Positions 50,081 through 54,090 of a stretch of 54,090 bases of DNA are shown here, one piece after another. The position numbers and the translations under genes were made by a program. Numbering within the stretch: the stretch's first letter is position 1; each line of letters opens with the position of its first letter. Source of the stretch: Actinomycetota bacterium (GTDB lineage: Bacteria > Actinomycetota > Acidimicrobiia > Acidimicrobiales > Ilumatobacteraceae); contig CAUJET010000006.1 in assembly GCA_963169665.1 (NCBI GenBank), positions 1 to 54,090 on the forward strand, read 5' to 3'. The notes under the pieces were generated by a model that had not been told where the DNA came from, did no database searches, and saw only the letters and a list, made by a program, of their open reading frames with translations.

Positions 50081-50611
50081 GCACGCCTGGGCGATCGAGG
50101 CGTCGCTGCAGAACTGCCGGCCGAGGGCGAGCGTCATCACGACCGGGCCGTCACCGCTTTGGACGAACTCGGCGAGCACCGTGTCGCCGAACGAGCCGTC
50201 GTCGACGACGACCACCGTCTGGTCCGACACCGTCGAGTCACCCGTGACGGTGAGCACCGACGGCGGTGGGCACGGATCCGGAACGTCGCCGCCCAACGCC
50301 ACCACCCAGTCCGACAGGATGTCGCACGCATCGTCCGTGGTCTCGAAGGCGACCGACGAGTACCAACGGACGAGGATCGGGCAGCTGCCGTCGGAGCACA
50401 GTTCCTGGCGGAACACGCCCCGGTCGTCGTAGGGCAGCGCGCCGCTCGGGTCGGCCGCGGGGGCCTCGACCGGCACGAACCCCTCCGGGGTCGGCGCCTC
50501 CATCAACCGGTCGGCCGCCTCACGGAGCGCGTCGTCGGACGGCGCGCCCGAGCAGCCGGTGACGAGGAGGGACAACGCCAGCGCCACGGCACCGGGGATC
50601 GATCGGCTCAC
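50069..50611 (-). CDS. Small lipoprotein, hypothetical
   Basis: 180 residues, no family recognised. Lipobox LLVTGC after a short basic N-terminus places it on the outer face of the membrane. The mature part has six Cys residues (CSDGSCPILV, DDACDILSDW, PDPCPPP, QFCSDASIAQAC), suggesting disulfides, and a beta-rich C-terminal half. The GTG at 50611 is chosen over the longer ATG at 50629 because GGAG is 6 nt upstream and the signal peptide then has normal length. Its end lies inside a three-copy 11-bp repeat. Located between dapC and cdd on the same strand but with its own start signals. Confidence 0.7.
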   Translation of the reverse strand: MSRSIPGAVALALSLLVTGCSGAPSDDALREAADRLMEAPTPEGFVPVEAPAADPSGALPYDDRGVFRQELCSDGSCPILVRWYSSVAFETTDDACDILSDWVVALGGDVPDPCPPPSVLTVTGDSTVSDQTVVVVDDGSFGDTVLAEFVQSGDGPVVMTLALGRQFCSDASIAQACVDG

Positions 50612-50660
50612 CCCATCTCCACGGCGCACGGCGGGAGTCTGTCACGCCCGAGAACGGTGC

Positions 50661-51086
50661 TCAGGCCTCGGTGGGATCGAGCAGGTGCCCGGGCCCGAAG
50701 CTGGCCGGGAGGAGCTCGTCGATCGTGAACGTCCGGCGCACGCCCTCGGGCCCAGCCACGTGGACGAGCACGTCGAGATCGGCGAACTCGCGCAGCTTCT
50801 GGCGGCATCCGCCGCACGGCGTGCAGAGCAGCTCGCCCTCGCCGATCACGAGCACCTCGGCCACGCGACGGTCGCCGGCCGAGATCATCATCGACAGCGC
50901 GCCGCCCTCGGCGCACACGCCCTGCGGATAGGCAGCGTTCTCGACGTTGCAGCTCGCGTACACGGCACCCGAGGTCGTGCGGATCGCCGCGCCGACGTGG
51001 AAGTGCGAGTAGGGGGCGTAGGCGTTCGCCTGGACGGCCTTCGCTGCCTCGAAGAGGACCTGCACCTGTCGATCGTCGGGGGTCAT
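50661..51086 (-). CDS. cdd: Cytidine deaminase
   Basis: 141 residues, the short homotetrameric type. Zinc ligands and the catalytic Glu are clear: NVENAAYPQGVCAEGGAL (C-A-E) and TPCGGCRQKLREF (P-C-x-x-C). AYAPYSHFHVGAA is the nucleoside-binding stretch. It deaminates cytidine and deoxycytidine to uridine forms in the cytoplasm. The longer open frame to 51239 is rejected; the ATG at 51086 follows TAACCT by 7 nt. Divergent from the plsC-psuG operon, whose third step also concerns pyrimidine salvage. Confidence 0.94.
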   Translation of the reverse strand: MTPDDRQVQVLFEAAKAVQANAYAPYSHFHVGAAIRTTSGAVYASCNVENAAYPQGVCAEGGALSMMISAGDRRVAEVLVIGEGELLCTPCGGCRQKLREFADLDVLVHVAGPEGVRRTFTIDELLPASFGPGHLLDPTEA

Positions 51087-51093
51087 GGCTGTC

Positions 51094-51099
51094 AGGTTA
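51094..51099 (-). promoter_or_regulatory. -10 hexamer TAACCT of cdd (leaderless)
   Basis: On the minus strand, 7 nt before the ATG at 51086. A divergent CACGAT box for plsC lies only 15 bp away at 51114-51119. Confidence 0.55.
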
Positions 51100-51127
51100 G
51101 GCCCGCTGTCTGCCACGATGGACCCCC

Positions 51128-51973
51128 ATGGCCGACGCCTCCGACGCTCCCACCCCGGCTCCACGGGCCGCCGCCCCTCGGGGCCGACATCGCTTCCTGG
51201 GCAACGCGGTCGCACGCACCGTGCTGTCGATCTGGGCATGGTTCGTGCTCGGCCTCGTGATCATCATCTGGACACCGCTGGTGTTCCTGGTGTGGCTTGT
51301 CACGTTGCCGTTCGACCGCGGCCACTACGCCGCCGGCTACCTGTTCCGCAAGCTCTGTGTCGCGCACCAGATCCTGAACCCGCTGTGGACCTTCCGCACC
51401 ACCGGCACCAACATCGCCGACCCGCGCCGGCCCTACGTCGTGGTCGCCAACCACCAGAGCTTCGTCGACATCCTGCTCATCTCGCACCTGCCGTGGGAGA
51501 TGAAGTGGCTCTCGAAGCAGCACTTCTTCCGCTTCCCGCTCGTCGGCTGGATGATGCGCATGGCGGGCGACATCCGCCTCGTGCGCGGCGAGCGCGACAG
51601 CGTCGTGCAGGCCATGGCCGCCTGCAAGGACCGGCTCGAGAAGAAGACCAGCGTGATGATCTTCCCCGAGGGCACGCGGTCGCGTGACGGCGAGTTGAAG
51701 GCGTTCAAGGACGGCGCGTTCCGCCTCGCGATCGAGAACCAGGTGCCGATCCTGCCGCTCGCGGTGAACGGGGCGTACGACGCGATGGTGAAGGGCGATT
51801 GGCGCTTCGGCGTCAGCGACGCCGAAGTGCGCGTGCTGGCGCCGATCATGACCGAGGGCCTCACCCTCGCCGATCTGCCGTCGCTGCGCGATCGAACTCA
51901 CCAGGTGATCGCCGATGCGGTGCACGACATGCGCGGCATGCCCCGCACCACGGACACGGACGGAACGGCATGA
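51128..51973 (+). CDS. plsC: 1-acyl-sn-glycerol-3-phosphate acyltransferase
   Basis: 281 residues. One or two N-terminal TM segments (about 28-62) precede the acyltransferase domain with NHQSFVDILL (HxxxxD, H about 115) and FPEGTRSRDG (EGTR). It acylates lysophosphatidic acid at sn-2 on the inner membrane face, a step of phospholipid synthesis. CACGAT lies 8 nt before the ATG. Its stop overlaps the psuG start (ATGA), an odd pairing of lipid and nucleoside genes. Other LPLAT enzymes share the same motifs, so the exact acceptor is inferred. Confidence 0.9.
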   Translation: MADASDAPTPAPRAAAPRGRHRFLGNAVARTVLSIWAWFVLGLVIIIWTPLVFLVWLVTLPFDRGHYAAGYLFRKLCVAHQILNPLWTFRTTGTNIADPRRPYVVVANHQSFVDILLISHLPWEMKWLSKQHFFRFPLVGWMMRMAGDIRLVRGERDSVVQAMAACKDRLEKKTSVMIFPEGTRSRDGELKAFKDGAFRLAIENQVPILPLAVNGAYDAMVKGDWRFGVSDAEVRVLAPIMTEGLTLADLPSLRDRTHQVIADAVHDMRGMPRTTDTDGTA

Positions 51974-52899
51974 CGGGTCGTCTCCAGCTTCATCCCGAGG
52001 TCGCCGCGGCAGTTCGCGACGGCCGACCGGTCGTCGCGCTCGAGTCGACGATCATCAGCCACGGCATGCCGTATCCCACCAACGTGGCGATGGCGAACGA
52101 GGTGGAGTCGATCGTGCGGGCCAACGGCGCCGTGCCGGCCACCATCGCCGTGCTCGACGGGGTCGCGCACGTCGGGCTGTCGCCCGAACATCTCGAACTG
52201 CTCGCGACCCACCCCGAGGTGCACAAGGCCACGACGCGCGACCTGCCCTGGCTGCTCGCCATGGGCAAGCACGGCGCCACGACGGTCGCCGCCACCATGC
52301 GCCTCGCGGCGCGTGCCGGCATCCGCGTGTTCGCAACAGGCGGCATCGGCGGGGTGCACCGCGGCGCCGGGACGAGCTTCGACATCAGCGCCGATCTCAC
52401 CGAGATGGCGGCCGTGCCGGTGGCGGTCGTGTCCGCCGGTGTGAAGTCGATCCTCGACATCGGGCTCACGCTCGAGCGGATGGAGACCCTCGGCGTGCCC
52501 GTCGTGGTGAACGGCAGCGACGACTTCCCGTCGTTCTATTCGCGCACGAGTGGCTTCGCCGCCCCGCGCCGGCTCGACGGCGCCGCCGAGATCGCCCGCT
52601 TCCTCCACGCCGCGTGGGGTCCCGAGCTCGCACTCACCACCGGTGTGAGCATCGCCAACCCGATCCCCACGGCCGACGAGATCCCTGCCGACGAGATCGG
52701 CCAGGTGATCGAGGATGCGCTCGCCGAACTCGACCGCCAGGGCATCTCCGGCCAGGACGTCACCCCGTTCCTGCTCGCCAACGTCGTCGAGCGCACCGGC
52801 GGTCGCAGCCTCACCGCCAACCTGGCGTTGGTGCGCAACAACGCGACGGTCGCCGCGCAGATCGCCGTCGAGTACGCGTCACTGGCCCGGGGAGCCTGA
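51970..52899 (+). CDS. psuG: Pseudouridine-5'-phosphate glycosidase
   Basis: 309 residues, full length. The family is identified by VALESTIISHGMPYP at the start, VHKATTRDLPW, the GGIGGVHRGA loop with KHGATTVAATM before it, DISADLTEM and VSAGVKSILDI with the active-site Lys. It cleaves pseudouridine 5-phosphate to uracil and ribose 5-phosphate. The kinase partner PsuK is not next to it, so pseudouridine phosphate must come from another kinase. ATGA overlap with plsC; followed 1 nt later by a methyltransferase gene. Confidence 0.94.
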   Translation: MTGRLQLHPEVAAAVRDGRPVVALESTIISHGMPYPTNVAMANEVESIVRANGAVPATIAVLDGVAHVGLSPEHLELLATHPEVHKATTRDLPWLLAMGKHGATTVAATMRLAARAGIRVFATGGIGGVHRGAGTSFDISADLTEMAAVPVAVVSAGVKSILDIGLTLERMETLGVPVVVNGSDDFPSFYSRTSGFAAPRRLDGAAEIARFLHAAWGPELALTTGVSIANPIPTADEIPADEIGQVIEDALAELDRQGISGQDVTPFLLANVVERTGGRSLTANLALVRNNATVAAQIAVEYASLARGA

Positions 52900-52900
52900 C

Positions 52901-53524
52901 ATGGGTCTCCGGCAGTTCTATGCCGAGCGGGTGCTGCCGGTCGTGATCGACAAGGCGTGCGCCTCGCCCGGGTTCAGCGAACCCCGCGCCGCCGTCGTCG
53001 CCGACACACACGGAACCGTCCTCGAGATCGGTTTCGGGTCGGGTCACAACCTGCGCCACTACCCCGTCACCGTCGAGCGACTGCTCGCCGTCGAACCGGC
53101 GGCGCGGGCCATCGAGCTCGCCCGACCGCGGATCGAGCGGGTGTCGTTCGACGTGGAGGTCGTGGGCCTCGACGGTCAACGCCTGCCGGTCGACGACCAG
53201 AGCGTCGACTGCGTGGTCTCGACGTTCACGCTGTGCACGATCCCCGACGTGAACGCTGCGCTCGCCGAGGTACGACGGGTGCTCCGTCCGGGCGGCACCT
53301 TCCACGTGCTCGAGCACGGTCTCGCCGACGACGAGGGCATCCAGCGGTGGCAGCACCGCGTGAACCCGATCCAGCGGCGCGTCGCGGGTGGCTGCCACAC
53401 CAATCGACACATCCCCGAGCTCCTGGCCGGATCGGGCTTCCGTTGGGACGAGCTGCACCGCTGGTACGCGGGACGCCCGAAGACCCTCACAGCCCTCACC
53501 CGCACCGTCGCCACCGTCGGCTGA
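52901..53524 (+). CDS. Class I SAM-dependent methyltransferase
   Basis: 207 residues. SAM motif I VLEIGFGSGHNLRHY (about 40-54), acidic motif II LLAVEPA, motif III-type DDQSVDCVVSTFTLC and LRPGGTFHVLEHG fit the Ubie/Methyltransf_11 group. The C-terminal RVAGGCHTNRHIPELLAGSGF resembles bacterial and mammalian METTL7-type thiol or phospholipid methyltransferases. GGGGAG precedes the ATG by about 8 nt, and only 1 nt separates it from the psuG stop, so it belongs to the plsC-psuG operon. The substrate is unknown. Confidence 0.87.
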   Translation: MGLRQFYAERVLPVVIDKACASPGFSEPRAAVVADTHGTVLEIGFGSGHNLRHYPVTVERLLAVEPAARAIELARPRIERVSFDVEVVGLDGQRLPVDDQSVDCVVSTFTLCTIPDVNAALAEVRRVLRPGGTFHVLEHGLADDEGIQRWQHRVNPIQRRVAGGCHTNRHIPELLAGSGFRWDELHRWYAGRPKTLTALTRTVATVG

Positions 53525-53581
53525 GGGGCGCCGCTCGCCCGGGACCGGCTGCCGGGTCCTGCTCGCCCGGCGCGGCATCGA

Positions 53582-54090
53582 TCAGGGACGGGCGATCGTC
53601 TGCGGTACCCACCCGAGCACCTCGTCGACGTCGCGCCAGGCGGCGCGTTCGCGGGTGACGGTGGCTCGCCGGATCCGGTCGAGTCGGAACATCCGGCCGC
53701 CCTCGCGGAGCCGGCACCAGCCGATGAGGTACCACCCGTCGGTGGCACCGGTGAACCCGTGTGCCTCGACGGCACGGGTCGTCGCGGCACCGCCTGCGTC
53801 GACGTACTGGATGCGGACCACCGACCGGTCGCGGACGGCCGCCTCGACGGCACGCTGCACCGCCGGGCGGGCTCGGGGCGCGTCTGGCACCACGGCGCGC
53901 AGACGTTCGCGGAGTTCCTCCACCCCTACCCGGGTCGAGTCCGGCAGCGCATCGAGCAGGCGCCGGGTCGCCGTCGTCGCCGCGTCACCGAACGGCATGC
54001 CCTCGGCGACCTTGGCCGCGAGCAACAGGGCGACGACCTCCTCCGGCCCGAGGCTGAACACCGCCCGGCCCCTGACGGGCGAGAGTCGGT
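53582..54090 (-). CDS. WYL-domain transcriptional regulator, N-terminus beyond the window
   Basis: The visible part is the C-terminal ~169 residues; the frame stays open to the window end. A helix with VFSLGPEEVVALLLAAK leads into the WYL domain, which contains VRIQYVDAGGAATTRAVEAHG, GWYLIGWCRLREGGRMFRLDRI (WYL variant W-Y-L-I-G) and ends WVPQTIARP. These proteins have an N-terminal winged helix and bind nucleic-acid-type or small ligands; many regulate DNA damage, defence or metabolism. Nothing adjacent indicates the target. A GTG at 54061 is only an internal codon in my reading. Confidence 0.85.
   Translation of the reverse strand, partial: RLSPVRGRAVFSLGPEEVVALLLAAKVAEGMPFGDAATTATRRLLDALPDSTRVGVEELRERLRAVVPDAPRARPAVQRAVEAAVRDRSVVRIQYVDAGGAATTRAVEAHGFTGATDGWYLIGWCRLREGGRMFRLDRIRRATVTRERAAWRDVDEVLGWVPQTIARP

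Overview
The window is 54 kb of very GC-rich DNA with dense, short-spaced genes on both strands. It shows no rRNA, tRNA, insertion sequence, phage or CRISPR array. The gene content points to an actinobacterium, and the mix suggests Acidimicrobiia (Ilumatobacter-like): crotonyl-CoA carboxylase/reductase, a mycobacterial-type DapC, a biotin carboxylase beta subunit with a tiny epsilon subunit, a LigC-type ligase, DUF4333 lipoproteins and many leaderless starts. The taxon is an inference. Nothing in the window is a phylogenetic marker I could align.

Layout. 0-6 kb: DUF429 protein, a lone type IV prepilin (-) divergent from a coiled-coil gene, rlmI, methylmalonyl-CoA epimerase (-), and an ECF sigma factor overlapping a one-TM membrane protein. 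A 109-nt nested palindrome separates these from ccr. 6-13 kb: ccr (-), GH18-like secreted hydrolase, PhyH dioxygenase, DUF4333 lipoprotein, aldo/keto reductase, thiolase. 13-18 kb: a strong, operator-rich promoter and structured leader feed moxR and a large DUF58-TgpA fusion. 18-24 kb: dnaX-recR (-), a lipoprotein, CopC-CopD, ATP-dependent ligase (-). 25-30 kb: pccB-pccE, two tandem RDD membrane proteins (the first ended early by an in-frame TAG), metallophosphoesterase, CoA-transferase. 30-37 kb: a 51-aa charged protein (-), msrA (-), GNAT, a 957-aa LuxR-type STAND regulator, then a three-gene secreted-protein operon beginning with a 59-aa leaderless gene. 37-40 kb: GGDEF-EAL protein (-) and nitrilase. 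40-49 kb: a SARP/BTAD STAND regulator followed by a 1,603-aa secreted DUF11/RCC1/PKD protein, in DNA that looks less GC-biased than its neighbours. 49-54 kb: dapC (-), lipoprotein (-), cdd (-), plsC-psuG-methyltransferase operon, and a WYL regulator cut by the window end.

How the genes work together. Ccr, methylmalonyl-CoA epimerase, the thiolase and PccB/PccE can all serve the ethylmalonyl-CoA/propionyl-CoA routes, although they are spread over about 23 kb rather than grouped in one operon. MoxR plus the DUF58-transglutaminase fusion looks like one membrane machine. Cytidine deaminase and pseudouridine-5-phosphate glycosidase are divergent neighbours in pyrimidine salvage.

The least ordinary signals are these: (i) a -10 hexamer placed 6-8 nt before the start codon in at least 14 genes, i.e. 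leaderless transcription; (ii) short exact tandem repeats of 11 and 13 nt that contain the stop codon of the upstream gene, one of which creates a chain of two four-codon mini-ORFs linked by ATGA overlaps; (iii) the amber-interrupted RDD copy whose sequence beyond the stop is still nearly identical to its paralogue; (iv) two separate giant-STAND-regulator plus secreted-protein pairs.
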